Shown here: positions 9,199 to 18,718 of the stretch, in pieces
Numbering within the stretch: the first letter of the stretch is position 1
Layout of the letters: each line of letters opens with the position of its first letter
Origin: Acidiphilium rubrum
GTDB taxonomy: Bacteria; Pseudomonadota; Alphaproteobacteria; Acetobacterales; Acetobacteraceae
Assembly (NCBI RefSeq): GCF_900156265.1
Contig: NZ_FTNE01000004.1
Coordinates: forward strand, 155,931 to 219,930
DNA length: 64,000 bases
Direction of reading: 5' to 3'
Notes under the pieces: generated by a model
Told to the model about the DNA's origin: nothing
Database searches by the model: none
Seen by the model: the letters and a program-made list of their open reading frames with translations, nothing else
Made by a program: the position numbers and the translations under genes

Positions 9199-9312
9199 CG
9201 TGGGTTTTTCCTTTGACAGACCAGCCTTTTTGGCTGACCCCAACTCACCACGCCGAAGTTACGTTTCAGTTAACAAAAAGGGTCACGGACGAAAATAAGT
9301 TTCCGTTGCGGT

Positions 9313-9642
9313 TCAGCGTTCATTTTCGTCGGCGTCGCGCTCGACCTCGATATCGGTCTCGATCGCATCCGCATCGTCTTCCAGATCGTCCGCATCCTCC
9401 AGAATGTCCTCGTCGGCGCCATCGTCGACGGCGTCGACCTCAGCATCGTCGCCCGGCACCAGCGCGGCTTTCGGCGATTTCTTGACATCATCAGGGATCG
9501 GCGCGTTACGCTTGAGCTTCGGCTGCTCGATCGGCTGCTCGGTGCCGCATTTCGGGCAGACGGCCGGCGATTTGCCCAGATCGAAAAACCGTGCGCCACA
9601 AGAGACGCAGGTATGTTTGTCGCCAAGTTCCGGCTTCGGCAT
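9313..9642 (-). CDS. TIGR02300-type FYDLN acid-domain protein
   Basis: The 109-residue protein starts MPKPELGDKHTCVSCGARFF, with a zinc ribbon made of CVSCG and CPKCG, followed by a strongly acidic C-terminal half (runs of Asp and Glu). This is the FYDLN acid family, restricted mainly to alphaproteobacteria, where the name refers to the motif that here reads FFDLGKSPAVC. Its function is unknown; the gene is often found next to aroA, as here, where it is divergent from aroA. I chose the ATG at 9642, which follows a GAGGGG ribosome binding site; the longer frame has no family support. Confidence 0.88.
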   Translation of the reverse strand: MPKPELGDKHTCVSCGARFFDLGKSPAVCPKCGTEQPIEQPKLKRNAPIPDDVKKSPKAALVPGDDAEVDAVDDGADEDILEDADDLEDDADAIETDIEVERDADENER

Positions 9643-9743
9643 GAGCCCCTCGTACAAATAAGGAAATGGTCGCTTCAGGGCGCGCGCCATGCCACCCATC
9701 GCCCGCTATGTCAAACGCGCCACATCATGCTAAGCGCCGCGCC

Positions 9744-11093
9744 ATGAGCTCCGAAACCCCGCACGCCCACCGTTCCCATCGACCGGCCACGCCGCTGAGC
9801 GGTTCAATCACCGTGCCGGGCGATAAATCGATCTCCCATCGCGCGCTGATGTTCGCTGGTCTCGCGATCGGTGAAACCCGCATCACCGGCCTGTTGGAAG
9901 GCGAGGACGTGCTGCGCACCGCTGCCGCCATGCGTGCCCTCGGCGCCGCCGTGCGCCGCGACTCGGATGGCGCTTGGCTCGTCGCTGGTACCGGCATCGG
10001 CGGGTTGCACAGCCCGGATGACGTGCTCGACATGGGCAATTCCGGCACCGCCGCGCGGCTGCTCTGCGGCGTTCTGGCCAGCCATGACATTTTCGCGGTG
10101 ATGACCGGCGATGCTTCGCTGCGCCGCCGGCCGATGCGCCGCGTGATCGACCCGCTGGCCGCCTGCGGTGCGGTATTCGCCGCGCGCGAGGGCGGCCGCC
10201 TGCCGCTCGCCGTAACCGGTGCCGCCGATGCACGGCCGTTGAGCTATCGCCTGCCGGTCGCTTCCGCCCAGGTGAAATCGGCCCTGTTGCTCGCTGGGTT
10301 GAACGCGCGCGGCATTACCGAGGTCGAAGAACCGGAACCGACGCGTGATCATTCCGAAAACATGCTGCGTCATTTCGGGGCCGTCGTCAGTGTGGTGCCC
10401 CACGGCGCGGGCAAGCTGATCCGCCTGCAGGGCCAGCCCGAACTGATTGCCGCCGATATCATCGTACCGGGCGATCCGTCCTCCGCGGCGTTCCCGATCG
10501 TGGCCGCGCTGCTGGTGCCGGGCTCGCGCATCACGATCGCAGGCGTCGGCCTGAACCCGTTGCGTACCGGCCTGTTCACCACGTTGCTTGAAATGGGTGC
10601 TGATATCACCATCACCAACAAGCGCGAGGCCGGTGGTGAGCCGGTCGGCGATCTGGTCGTCGTCGCCTCGAGCCTGCGCGGGATCGACGTGCCGGCCGCG
10701 CGCGCGCCCTCGATGATCGATGAATACCCGATCCTGGCGGTCGCCTGCGCCCTGGCGCGCGGCCCATCACGGCTGCGCGGACTCGGCGAACTGCGGGTCA
10801 AGGAAAGCGACCGTCTGGCCGCAACGCTTGCGATGTTGCGGGTCAACGGCGCGCATGTCGAGGTCGAGGGCGATGACATGATCATCGACGGCGGCGCCAA
10901 CCGGCTGGGCGGCGGCACCGTGCTGACGCAGATGGACCATCGGCTCGCGATGAGCGCACTGGTGCTGGGCATGGCCGCGGATGCGCCGGTGATGATCGAC
11001 GATGCGCGCTTCATCGACACCAGTTTCCCCGGGTTTATGGGCCTGATGCGAGGCCTGGGAGCCGCGATCGAGGCTGAACCGGAGGCTGCATGA
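9744..11093 (+). CDS. aroA: 3-phosphoshikimate 1-carboxyvinyltransferase (EPSP synthase)
   Basis: The product, about 449 residues, catalyses the sixth step of the shikimate pathway, joining phosphoenolpyruvate to shikimate 3-phosphate. Visible motifs are [60 protein letters not shown] [15 protein letters not shown] and LRVKESDRL. The sequence follows the CP4-like class II type closely. In CP4 the residue after GNA in GNAATG is the Ala that gives glyphosate insensitivity; here the equivalent segment is GNSGTA with Gly. Start choice is uncertain: an ATG at 9708 is also in frame; neither has a clear ribosome binding site, and 9744 places the family N-terminus best. The stop overlaps the cmk start. 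Confidence 0.95.
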   Translation: MSSETPHAHRSHRPATPLSGSITVPGDKSISHRALMFAGLAIGETRITGLLEGEDVLRTAAAMRALGAAVRRDSDGAWLVAGTGIGGLHSPDDVLDMGNSGTAARLLCGVLASHDIFAVMTGDASLRRRPMRRVIDPLAACGAVFAAREGGRLPLAVTGAADARPLSYRLPVASAQVKSALLLAGLNARGITEVEEPEPTRDHSENMLRHFGAVVSVVPHGAGKLIRLQGQPELIAADIIVPGDPSSAAFPIVAALLVPGSRITIAGVGLNPLRTGLFTTLLEMGADITITNKREAGGEPVGDLVVVASSLRGIDVPAARAPSMIDEYPILAVACALARGPSRLRGLGELRVKESDRLAATLAMLRVNGAHVEVEGDDMIIDGGANRLGGGTVLTQMDHRLAMSALVLGMAADAPVMIDDARFIDTSFPGFMGLMRGLGAAIEAEPEAA

Positions 11094-11725
11094 AACCGAT
11101 CGTCATCGCCATCGATGGTCCGGCGGCGTCTGGCAAGGGCACGCTGGCCCGGCGCCTGGCGGCAGCCTTCAACCTGCCCTATCTCGATACCGGTCTGCTC
11201 TACCGCGTGGTCGCCCGCCGCGTGCTCGACCACGGCGGCAATCCGGCCGATCCCGCCATTGCCACGGCTCAGGCGCGCGGGCTCGGCCGGCTCGACCTCG
11301 GGCGCGATGATCTGCGCACGCCCGAGGTTGATCTGGCGGCGAGTGCGGTCGCCTCGATCGCCGCCGTGCGCGCCGCCCTGCTCGATTTTCAGCGCAATTT
11401 CGCCGCGAGTTCCGGCGCCGTGCTCGATGGGCGCGATATCGGCACCATCGTGTTCCCGCAGGCCGCGGTAAAACTGTTCATCACCGCCTCGCTCGACGTG
11501 CGGGCCCAACGCCGGTTCGCCGAACGCCAAATACAGGGCCATACCGCGACGCTCGATGCGGTGCGCGCCGACCTCGCCGTCCGTGACGAGGCGGACCGCA
11601 CGCGCACCGCCGCCCCCTTGCGCCCGGCGGATGATGCCCACGTGCTCGATACCAGTGCGCTCGACGCCGACCACGCCTTCGCCGCCGCCGCGGCATGGGT
11701 CAACCAGGCGCTCGCGAAAGTATAA
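11090..11725 (+). CDS. cmk: Cytidylate kinase
   Basis: This 211-residue enzyme phosphorylates CMP and dCMP using ATP. The P-loop GPAASGKGT lies at residues 10-18, followed by [27 protein letters not shown] and the lid-type segment RFAERQIQG. Length and motif order agree with bacterial Cmk. The ATG overlaps the aroA stop (ATGA), so the two are translationally coupled. In many bacteria rpsA follows cmk; here parE follows instead. Confidence 0.95.
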   Translation: MKPIVIAIDGPAASGKGTLARRLAAAFNLPYLDTGLLYRVVARRVLDHGGNPADPAIATAQARGLGRLDLGRDDLRTPEVDLAASAVASIAAVRAALLDFQRNFAASSGAVLDGRDIGTIVFPQAAVKLFITASLDVRAQRRFAERQIQGHTATLDAVRADLAVRDEADRTRTAAPLRPADDAHVLDTSALDADHAFAAAAAWVNQALAKV

Positions 11726-11785
11726 CCCGTTGTTTGGGCTTCTGTGGCAGAAGGGTTTCGCAATCCAACGAATCGAGGCCGGCAC

Positions 11786-13747
11786 GTGACTGATCTGTTC
11801 GACCAATCCGCCGCATCGGCGGCGTATACCGCCAAGGATATCGAGGTTCTGGAAGGCCTGGAACCGGTCCGCCGGCGGCCCGGCATGTATATCGGCGGCA
11901 CCGACGAGGGCGCGTTGCATCACCTCGCCGCCGAACTGCTCGACAATGCGATGGACGAGGCGGTCGCGGGGCATGCCTCGATGATCGAAATGAGTCTCGC
12001 TGCCGGCAACTGGCTGAGCGTGCGCGACAACGGGCGTGGCTACCCGATCGATCCGCATCCGAAATTCAAGGACAAATCGGCGCTCGAAGTCATTCTCACG
12101 ACGCTGCACTCGGGCGCCAAATTCTCCGGCAAGGCCTACGCGACATCAGGCGGGTTGCACGGCGTCGGCAGTTCGGTGGTCAATGCATTGTCCGAGCGGC
12201 TGGAAGTCGAGGTTGTGCGCGATCGCGTGCTGTGGAAGCAGGATTATGCGCGGGGCAAGCCGCTGACGCCGCTGATCAATGCCGGCCCGATGCCGAACCG
12301 GCGCGGTACGCTGGTCCGCTTCACCCCCGATCCTGAAATTTTCGGCACGCTGCGGCTCAGCGCGGTTCGGCTGTACCGGTTATGCCGCTCGAAAGCCTAT
12401 CTGTTCCGCGGCGTGCGCATCCGCTGGTCGTGCGATCCGGCGTTGATCCCGCCGGGCAGCGAGATCCCGGCCCAGGCCGAGCTGCATTTTCCCGGCGGGC
12501 TGGCCGATTCGCTGGCTGAGGAACTCGGCAGCACGTCAAAACTGGTCGTGCCCGTCTGGGCCGGCTTGGCCGATCTGCCGGATGCGGCGGGGCGGATCGA
12601 ATGGGCGTGCGCCTGGCTGGATAACGGCGATGCCGCGCTCGACACCTATTGCAACACGATCCCGACCCCGCAGGGCGGCACGCATGAGGCGGGGTTTCGC
12701 GCGGCGCTGTTGAAGGGGTTGCGTGGCTTCGGCGAGCAGCGGGGCAACAAGCGCACCAGCGTCATCACCGGCGAGGATGTTACGGGTACTTTGTCGGCCA
12801 AGATGTCGCTGTTCATCCGTGATCCGCAGTTTCAAGGCCAGACCAAGGAAAAACTCACCTCGCCGGAAGCCCAGAAGGTCACCGAAGCCGCGCTGCGCGA
12901 CCGGTTCGAACATTTCCTTGCCGGCGATCCCGCGAGTGCTGACAATCTGCTGGCCTATGTGATCGAACGCGCCGAAGAGCGCATCCGGCGCCGCGAGGCG
13001 AAGGACACGCCGCGCAAATCGGCGACCAGGCGGTTGCGTCTGCCGGGCAAACTGACCGATTGCACCCGGGAATCCCGCGAGGATACCGAGATTTTCCTGG
13101 TCGAAGGCGATTCCGCGGGCGGGTCGGCCAAGCAGGCGCGCAACCGGGAGACCCAGGCGGTGTTGCCGCTGCGGGGCAAGATTTTGAACGTCGCTTCGGC
13201 TTCGACCGAAAAACTGCGGCAGAATCAGGAGTTGAAAGACCTGATCGAGGCGCTGGGTTGTGGCGTGGGCGATCGGTTCCGGCTCGACCAGCTGCGCTAC
13301 GGCCGCATTATCATCATGACCGATGCCGATGTCGATGGCGCGCATATCGCTTCGCTGTTGATGACGTTCTTTTACCGCGAACTGCCGGAGTTGATCCGCG
13401 CCGGGCATGTGTTTCTGGCGCAACCGCCCTTGTTCCGCCTGACCCAGGGCAGCAAATCGGTCTACGCGATGGACGATGCGGAGCGTGACCGGTTGCTGAA
13501 GACCGCATTCAAGGGCAGCGCGAAGGTCGAGATCAGCCGCTTCAAGGGCCTCGGCGAAATGCCGCCGGCGATGCTGAAAGAGACCACCATGGACCCGAAG
13601 CGGCGGGTGCTTCTGCGCGTAATGACGCTGCCGGAGGCGCGGGCGGAGACTGCGGAGATGGTCGAGAGCCTGATGGGGCGCAAGCCGGAGTTACGGTTCC
13701 GGTTCATTCAGGATCGGGCGGCGGGGGCAGGGGAGCTGGATGTTTGA
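11786..13747 (+). CDS. parE: DNA topoisomerase IV subunit B
   Basis: The 653-residue protein is the ATPase subunit of topoisomerase IV, which unlinks daughter chromosomes. It has the GHKL ATPase motifs ELLDNAMDEAVAG, DNGRGYPID and GLHGVGSSVVNALS, a QTK loop (QGQTKEKL), and the Toprim motifs EGDSAGGSA and DADVDGAHI. The N-terminal RRRPGMYIGGTDEGALHHL is ParE-like, and the protein is shorter than GyrB (no insert in the Toprim region). I take the GTG at 11786, seven bases after GAGG; it gives the usual ParE N-terminus (TDLFDQSA). An upstream ATG at 11744 would add 14 unrelated residues. Confidence 0.93.
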   Translation: MTDLFDQSAASAAYTAKDIEVLEGLEPVRRRPGMYIGGTDEGALHHLAAELLDNAMDEAVAGHASMIEMSLAAGNWLSVRDNGRGYPIDPHPKFKDKSALEVILTTLHSGAKFSGKAYATSGGLHGVGSSVVNALSERLEVEVVRDRVLWKQDYARGKPLTPLINAGPMPNRRGTLVRFTPDPEIFGTLRLSAVRLYRLCRSKAYLFRGVRIRWSCDPALIPPGSEIPAQAELHFPGGLADSLAEELGSTSKLVVPVWAGLADLPDAAGRIEWACAWLDNGDAALDTYCNTIPTPQGGTHEAGFRAALLKGLRGFGEQRGNKRTSVITGEDVTGTLSAKMSLFIRDPQFQGQTKEKLTSPEAQKVTEAALRDRFEHFLAGDPASADNLLAYVIERAEERIRRREAKDTPRKSATRRLRLPGKLTDCTRESREDTEIFLVEGDSAGGSAKQARNRETQAVLPLRGKILNVASASTEKLRQNQELKDLIEALGCGVGDRFRLDQLRYGRIIIMTDADVDGAHIASLLMTFFYRELPELIRAGHVFLAQPPLFRLTQGSKSVYAMDDAERDRLLKTAFKGSAKVEISRFKGLGEMPPAMLKETTMDPKRRVLLRVMTLPEARAETAEMVESLMGRKPELRFRFIQDRAAGAGELDV

Positions 13748-13797
13748 GGGCCGCCATAAGGACGAGGCGATTGCCTACGCCATATTTAATTCGGCCT

Positions 13798-14253
13798 TCA
13801 CTGCCCAGCGACAAACTGACGAATGATGTTTCCCGCGCGTGGAAAATCAGCCGGAATCGTGGCGGGTCCTTTGTTGCGGCGCTCGCCAATCAACTGCGCG
13901 AGATCGGAGACGTTGGAACTCCATGATATATCGCTGACGCGAGCGACTTCGCGCAGAAAGCTGGTTTGGTGATCGCCCGCTCCGCGCGGATTAGGGAATG
14001 CAACAAAGGGTTTTCGCGCGATTAAAAGCTGGATCACTGTAGCGCCCCCATGCGAGATGACGAGCGTTGCCTGGTCGATCAGGTCGGCAATACTGGGTCG
14101 GCCGATAAACTGCTCGCCGTTCGCGAGTTGATATTTAGACTGGCCGGTTTGGCAGATCAGCGGCTCGCCGAGTTTGCCCTGACCAGCGAGTTGATCAATT
14201 TCACGCAGTAATTCATCGAACGGCATTGTGGTGCCGACTGTCACGAAGATCAT
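13798..14253 (-). CDS. PssE/Alg13-like glycosyltransferase subunit
   Basis: This 151-residue protein matches the C-terminal, nucleotide-sugar-binding half of GT28-type glycosyltransferases: it opens MIFVTVGTTMPFDELL and has ADLIDQATLVISHGGATVI and RKPFVAFPN. In exopolysaccharide operons this half is a separate subunit (PssE, comparable to Alg13) that works with a membrane-associated acceptor-binding partner (PssD, comparable to Alg14). The start overlaps the end of the PssD-like gene, as expected for an obligate pair. The donor sugar cannot be determined; in Rhizobium PssDE it is glucuronate. It is the last gene of the minus-strand operon and converges on parE with about 50 bases between. Confidence 0.8.
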   Translation of the reverse strand: MIFVTVGTTMPFDELLREIDQLAGQGKLGEPLICQTGQSKYQLANGEQFIGRPSIADLIDQATLVISHGGATVIQLLIARKPFVAFPNPRGAGDHQTSFLREVARVSDISWSSNVSDLAQLIGERRNKGPATIPADFPRAGNIIRQFVAGQ

Positions 14254-14750
14254 AGAATACTGCCTAATTCACTGGCGGGGTAGCGTTCTTGCAATTTTGG
14301 CCATTGCACGAGAAAGCGTGACGACAAGCGCAGGTGATAAATCATGCGGCCCGTGTTCGAGAGTTTATCGACGCGCGTGATACTCTCGATATAGACGGAT
14401 CTGCAGCGCGTCGATCGGCCGGCGAGCAGCATTGGCACAGCGTGGCTACATCCTATTGCGATGATAACATCGATCGCTTCGGTGCGGATCACACGGCGCG
14501 TGGTCATGAAAGTCTTTATGAAGGCATCAATGCTGCGCAGATATGAGCGCTGGGTCATCGAGGAAAACGAGGGTACTTCATAGCGCACTCCAGGCGGGAT
14601 ACCGGGCTCACCCGGTTCGCCGCCGAACCTGGTTGCAAGGTAAACGAATCGAAAACCAGACTCGATTTCCCGCAACAAGCATTGCGTCTCGAAGGTAAAT
14701 CCGCCGCCCGATAAAATGATTAACGCGATCGGCTTTGAATTTTTTGTCAT
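14250..14750 (-). CDS. PssD/Alg14-like glycosyltransferase subunit
   Basis: The 166-residue protein has the N-terminal LIILSGGGFTFETQCLL, corresponding to the GGHxxE region of Alg14/PssD proteins with changes, and later IIAIGCSHAVPMLLAGR and YIESITRVDKLSNTGR, which matches the conserved ESxARVxxLSxTG region of the family. It should bind the lipid-linked acceptor at the inner membrane and recruit the PssE-like subunit. The stop-start overlap with the next gene supports a complex. The coding sequence is clearly less GC-rich than the housekeeping genes around it. Confidence 0.8.
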   Translation of the reverse strand: MTKNSKPIALIILSGGGFTFETQCLLREIESGFRFVYLATRFGGEPGEPGIPPGVRYEVPSFSSMTQRSYLRSIDAFIKTFMTTRRVIRTEAIDVIIAIGCSHAVPMLLAGRSTRCRSVYIESITRVDKLSNTGRMIYHLRLSSRFLVQWPKLQERYPASELGSIL

Positions 14751-14845
14751 ACGTCTAACTGAAAAAATCCAATCTTATACAAACATTGATCTACTTTTTG
14801 AACGTTTAAAAATCTGTATAAATTCGCATTGAGTAATATTTCTAT

Positions 14846-16564
14846 TTATAATTCCATCAATTCAAAAATATAATTTAAAACACACAACCTCTGAAACTGA
14901 GATGCATCTTTAATTTTTTCTGGCTGAACAAAACTATCTGTAGCGGATGGATCTGATTTGATCGTCGTCGTAAGGTATTGTTCAGATATTTCTAATGGAA
15001 ATTGACCTCGTTTCTCTAAAAAGTACTTTATTTTGAAATTATAGGGCCTGGCTATAATCGGCTGTACTAGAAGTCTTAAATCGCCCAATCGCCGCCGCCA
15101 CGGCGGATCACGGTCGAATGCATAGCCGTGTGACGACATATGGGCGGCGATTGTGGGCGACAGTGCGTTGATCAGGCGACCTTGGAACACGCCGAAATGC
15201 TTCAGGGCCAGCGGCACTTGCAGAGCCGCGCTGACGATCGCGGGTTCGAGGTAGGGGGTGGCACGGTGGCCGAAGCGATTGTCGAGGCTGGTGTCGCGCC
15301 CGAACCAGGAGCGGCAACGCAGATGGGGATAGAGGCTCTGAACATGCGCGCGGGTGAGGTGCGGGCGGTCGAGGTCGAACAAGGTGATGATTTTGCGGCT
15401 GAGATTGGCTTCGTATTCGGCCTGCAGTCGCGGATCGACCAGAATGGCGGGATCATAGCCGCTGAAGAACGCGCGGACAAAGCTTTTCACGCTCATCGAC
15501 TGGCCGCGGAATTTGAAGAAATTACGGAATACCTCGCCGCCACCGCCGTTCATGATAACGCCGTCGCCGGCACAACGGTCGATCCGGGCGTAGTTTTCGG
15601 AATCCGAGCAGAACATCCAGTATTGTGAAAACCCATCGTTCATTTCGGCACTGGCGCGCAGCATTTCGGGAAAGGTTTCGAGGGTGACCGGGCGGATGCG
15701 CGTCTTGTCGATATGTTCAAAGCTGACACCTTCGGCGCGGGCAAGTGCCGCGGCGTGGCGGACGTCCGGCGCATCTTCGGCGCCGTAGACGAAAAGATGC
15801 GGTTCGACACCGCAGTCGCGCGCGAGGGCGAGCAGCAGGCGGCTGTCGTAGCCGCCGGAGAAGCTGATGCGGATGCGATTATCGAACGCGGAGGCATAAT
15901 CGCGCATCGTGGCGCGCAGGCTGGCGAGGCTACGTTCGATCAATTCGCCGATCGGCGCGGGGCGTTCGGCCTCGATCAGGCGGGGACGGGCGATATGTCG
16001 GCGGTTGGTATCCGCGAAGTCGATGGTTTCGCCGAGGTCGAGCCGGTCGATTTCGGTGACCGGCGTGCCGGTGCCGAGGGTGACGCCGCCGATGACGTAT
16101 TCGAGACATTCCGCGGCACGGATGCTGCGACGCGGCAGGCAAGCGGCAAGTGCGAGGAACGCGGTGCTGAACAGGGTGCGGCGATCGTCGATATAGAGTT
16201 CGTACGTGCCGTGTGGGTCGGCATGGAGTGTGGTTCGACCCTGGCGGCTGATCAGCAGGAGATAGGCACCCCGGCATCGGTCCCGAGGCGGGTCGGGGTG
16301 GGTAAAATACGCGCGCAGGGCTTCGATGCCGGTTTTGCCCTGAAACAGAAAGGTGCCGACGGCGAGGGCGAAATCGCCATTGTCGAATTGCAGGATCGTG
16401 GGCGTTGTTCGGCGATATTTCGGGTAGACGTCGATCAGCAGATGATCAGTTTCGACGGTGACCGGGTCGGTCAGCCCGGCGCGCGCGAAATGCGGGCGAG
16501 CGATGCCGGCCAGAGCTTTGCGATGCGCCAAGCTCGGATCAGCAGTGATAAATAGCCCGCCCAT
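14846..16564 (-). CDS. Asparagine-synthetase-like protein without glutaminase Cys
   Basis: From the ATG at 16564 the product is 572 residues. The N-terminal half resembles a class II glutamine amidotransferase domain, but it starts MGGLFI instead of MCGI, so the nucleophilic Cys2 required for glutaminase activity is missing. The C-terminal half has the PP-loop SGGYDSR (residues 236-242) of adenylating asparagine-synthetase/beta-lactam-synthetase relatives. The probable chemistry is ATP-dependent activation of a carboxylate, using ammonia or an amine; the substrate is unknown. The gene begins two bases after the preceding stop and lies in an operon with a PssD/PssE pair, suggesting modification of a polysaccharide. 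The last 70 codons and the following 95 bases are markedly A/T-rich. Confidence 0.78.
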   Translation of the reverse strand: MGGLFITADPSLAHRKALAGIARPHFARAGLTDPVTVETDHLLIDVYPKYRRTTPTILQFDNGDFALAVGTFLFQGKTGIEALRAYFTHPDPPRDRCRGAYLLLISRQGRTTLHADPHGTYELYIDDRRTLFSTAFLALAACLPRRSIRAAECLEYVIGGVTLGTGTPVTEIDRLDLGETIDFADTNRRHIARPRLIEAERPAPIGELIERSLASLRATMRDYASAFDNRIRISFSGGYDSRLLLALARDCGVEPHLFVYGAEDAPDVRHAAALARAEGVSFEHIDKTRIRPVTLETFPEMLRASAEMNDGFSQYWMFCSDSENYARIDRCAGDGVIMNGGGGEVFRNFFKFRGQSMSVKSFVRAFFSGYDPAILVDPRLQAEYEANLSRKIITLFDLDRPHLTRAHVQSLYPHLRCRSWFGRDTSLDNRFGHRATPYLEPAIVSAALQVPLALKHFGVFQGRLINALSPTIAAHMSSHGYAFDRDPPWRRRLGDLRLLVQPIIARPYNFKIKYFLEKRGQFPLEISEQYLTTTIKSDPSATDSFVQPEKIKDASQFQRLCVLNYIFELMEL

Positions 16565-16569
16565 ATTCG

Positions 16570-18657
16570 TCAGTGAGCCTTGCGCGATGAGAGCGGAACA
16601 ACCCAGAATTGTTCGGTGGTTTCGTAGCCTTGCATGTCGATAAACGGCGCACCGCTGTGTAGCAACCAATCATAGGCTTGAAGCGCTTCGGCGGAATGCG
16701 TGGCGTTATAGACGCTGGCAAGTGCCGCTAGGCGCGTGAGCCCGTAGTCTCCAATGCTATGCGCCCAGCCTGTGCCATTTGCCTGACCACCATCACGGGT
16801 ATCTTGATCGAGTTGAGCCCATGTCGTTGCTATTTGCTTGGAATTTTTGTTTTGAATGAACAGGTTATACGAAATGCCGTTATGACGGTTATAACCAGTC
16901 GTTTTTGTCAGGAGACTGCCGGCAAGAAAGTGATCTTCCCATAACAGAATTTTTCGGGCGCCTGATATTCCCTGGAAAGCCATTGTTGCCATTGTAGTTG
17001 CAAAATAATCTTGTTGCCACGGCGCAAAGGCGTTGGTTCCGCTTCCGTACGTTCCCACTACATAACCATAGATATCTCCTTGCTGCTTGGTCCAGAGCGG
17101 GATGCTCTTTTCGAGAAAGGCCATGTTGTTCTTTATCACATGCTGAAAATAATGGCGCATCGGAGACCCATCAGGATTGATATAAGCGGCGTCTGCCACC
17201 TCGCGCAGACTCCAGGCGGCGCCGCGGACTTGTTCGCTTGGGCCGACAATGATGCCTTCACCATTGTTGCGAGCTTGTGGCGCAGGCCATTGGCCCACTT
17301 CAGAATAATCAGCCTCGGCGTTCTGTTGGTCGAGGTAGTAGCGCCGGCCGGTCAGCAAGTAAGGGATATATGACAGATCTGGCTCATGGGCGACGTCGAG
17401 CGCCCAGCCGGTCTTTCCATCCACTTGCTGAGTCAAGCCAGTGGTGTAGGGAGCCGAGCCGCCGCGACCATCGACCCACAGATTGGGGAAATCCGCTGTG
17501 GTCACGAATTCGCCGGTTTTGGGATAGAAAAAATGCCACGGCACCGCACCCGCGGCATCGGCCTGCCCCATGGCATATTCGGCGGCAACCGGATTCTGGG
17601 TGATCAACCAGATCGTGTTGGCTGCGTTGGTCGGCCCTATATCACCGCGACCACCGACGCCGGGCATGTATTGCGTGACGCCGTTCACCGCTAATGGCGC
17701 ATCCCACCCCGGTGCCGTGATCGATTTCAATTCGTCGACGAGCGTGCTGCGAGTCATCCCCACTTTCAACTCATACGCAGGCACAATGCCGATCCGCTCC
17801 ATCGCCGCGACATCGTGCACCACGTTGATCGGGGCGCGGCCGCCGGAGCGGATGATCGTGTGCCAGTCCTGGTACTGGAATTGGTGAATGTGCGGCACTG
17901 CGAACACCGGCTTGCCGTTCTGGGCGATGATGATGCCGTAGGTTTCGGTACCCCCTTTCGGGCTCATCGCGATGTCGTTGTTCAGTTGCACATCCGCCGC
18001 CACGCTGCCGCTTGCGTATGCGCGGATATCCAGCACCAGCCGCAGCGAGCCTTGGATGTGCCGTGAGACCCGGGTTTCCGAAACCAGCGGGCCGGCGAGC
18101 CAAGGCGAGGTTTGCCCGGCGGCCCGGGCTTTGGCGAGCAGCTTGGCGGCGTATACGGTCACGTAGCGCGTCGGCATGCCGGGGTCGTTCAGCGCGAGGG
18201 TGATGGTGATGTCGTGTTTTTCCAGCGCGGGCATGATCGCGACGGTGCCCGGGGTCGGCGCGGCCTTGCGCAGCATGACCGGCGCATCGGCGCCGCTGGC
18301 CATCGCCGGGGCGCGCAGGGTCACCACGCCGAACAACACCGAACCATCCGGATAGCGGTTCTTGACATCGATCTGCGCGGGTTCGCTCTTGCCGCCGACC
18401 ATTGCGGTGATCGCTTCGCCCTTGGGCAACTGCCCGCGCGCGAACACGGTGCCGAAGGTGATATAGCGCGGTGTAATCGCGTGGGTCAGGGTGTTTTCCA
18501 ACACCACACCCACCAGGTCGCCCGGTGCGGTGGGTTGCGGCACGGCGGGTGCCCGGATCAGGTCCGCGGCCAGAACAGTGCCGTTGAGCGCCAGCGCCGC
18601 GCTGCAAGCGAGGCATATGCTGGCGATGCCTGCCCTGATCCGCCGATGCCGTTTCAT
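16570..18657 (-). CDS. Secreted protein, possible polysaccharide-active enzyme
   Basis: The 695-residue protein has a clear signal peptide (basic start, hydrophobic residues 9-28, cleavage near VLA-AD). The N-terminal part contains ITFGTVFARGQLPKGEAI followed by DVKNRYPDGSVLFGVV, which resembles the beta-rich N-terminal domain of RIFT-barrel / PcRGLX-YetA-like proteins. The C-terminal half is rich in Trp, Tyr and His in an alpha-helical pattern, as in toroid carbohydrate lyases. I cannot identify catalytic residues, so this assignment is weak. It is the first gene of an operon with the asparagine-synthetase-like enzyme and PssD/PssE, which fits a periplasmic or extracellular role in handling the polysaccharide made. 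Confidence 0.6.
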   Translation of the reverse strand: MKRHRRIRAGIASICLACSAALALNGTVLAADLIRAPAVPQPTAPGDLVGVVLENTLTHAITPRYITFGTVFARGQLPKGEAITAMVGGKSEPAQIDVKNRYPDGSVLFGVVTLRAPAMASGADAPVMLRKAAPTPGTVAIMPALEKHDITITLALNDPGMPTRYVTVYAAKLLAKARAAGQTSPWLAGPLVSETRVSRHIQGSLRLVLDIRAYASGSVAADVQLNNDIAMSPKGGTETYGIIIAQNGKPVFAVPHIHQFQYQDWHTIIRSGGRAPINVVHDVAAMERIGIVPAYELKVGMTRSTLVDELKSITAPGWDAPLAVNGVTQYMPGVGGRGDIGPTNAANTIWLITQNPVAAEYAMGQADAAGAVPWHFFYPKTGEFVTTADFPNLWVDGRGGSAPYTTGLTQQVDGKTGWALDVAHEPDLSYIPYLLTGRRYYLDQQNAEADYSEVGQWPAPQARNNGEGIIVGPSEQVRGAAWSLREVADAAYINPDGSPMRHYFQHVIKNNMAFLEKSIPLWTKQQGDIYGYVVGTYGSGTNAFAPWQQDYFATTMATMAFQGISGARKILLWEDHFLAGSLLTKTTGYNRHNGISYNLFIQNKNSKQIATTWAQLDQDTRDGGQANGTGWAHSIGDYGLTRLAALASVYNATHSAEALQAYDWLLHSGAPFIDMQGYETTEQFWVVPLSSRKAH

Positions 18658-18718
18658 GCAACCTCCGTGTATGTCCCCGCGCTATCGTGCCCGAACTGGC
18701 GATGCGGCGCCAGAGCGT

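Noticed and set aside
9210..9240. CAGCC-TTTTT-GGCTG hairpin as terminator of the FYDLN gene
   Set aside because: The stem is only five bases and is not followed by a T-run on the relevant strand.
10370..12109. 579-codon minus-strand frame opposite aroA, cmk and parE
   Set aside because: It runs across three clearly coding plus-strand genes and has no recognisable domain.
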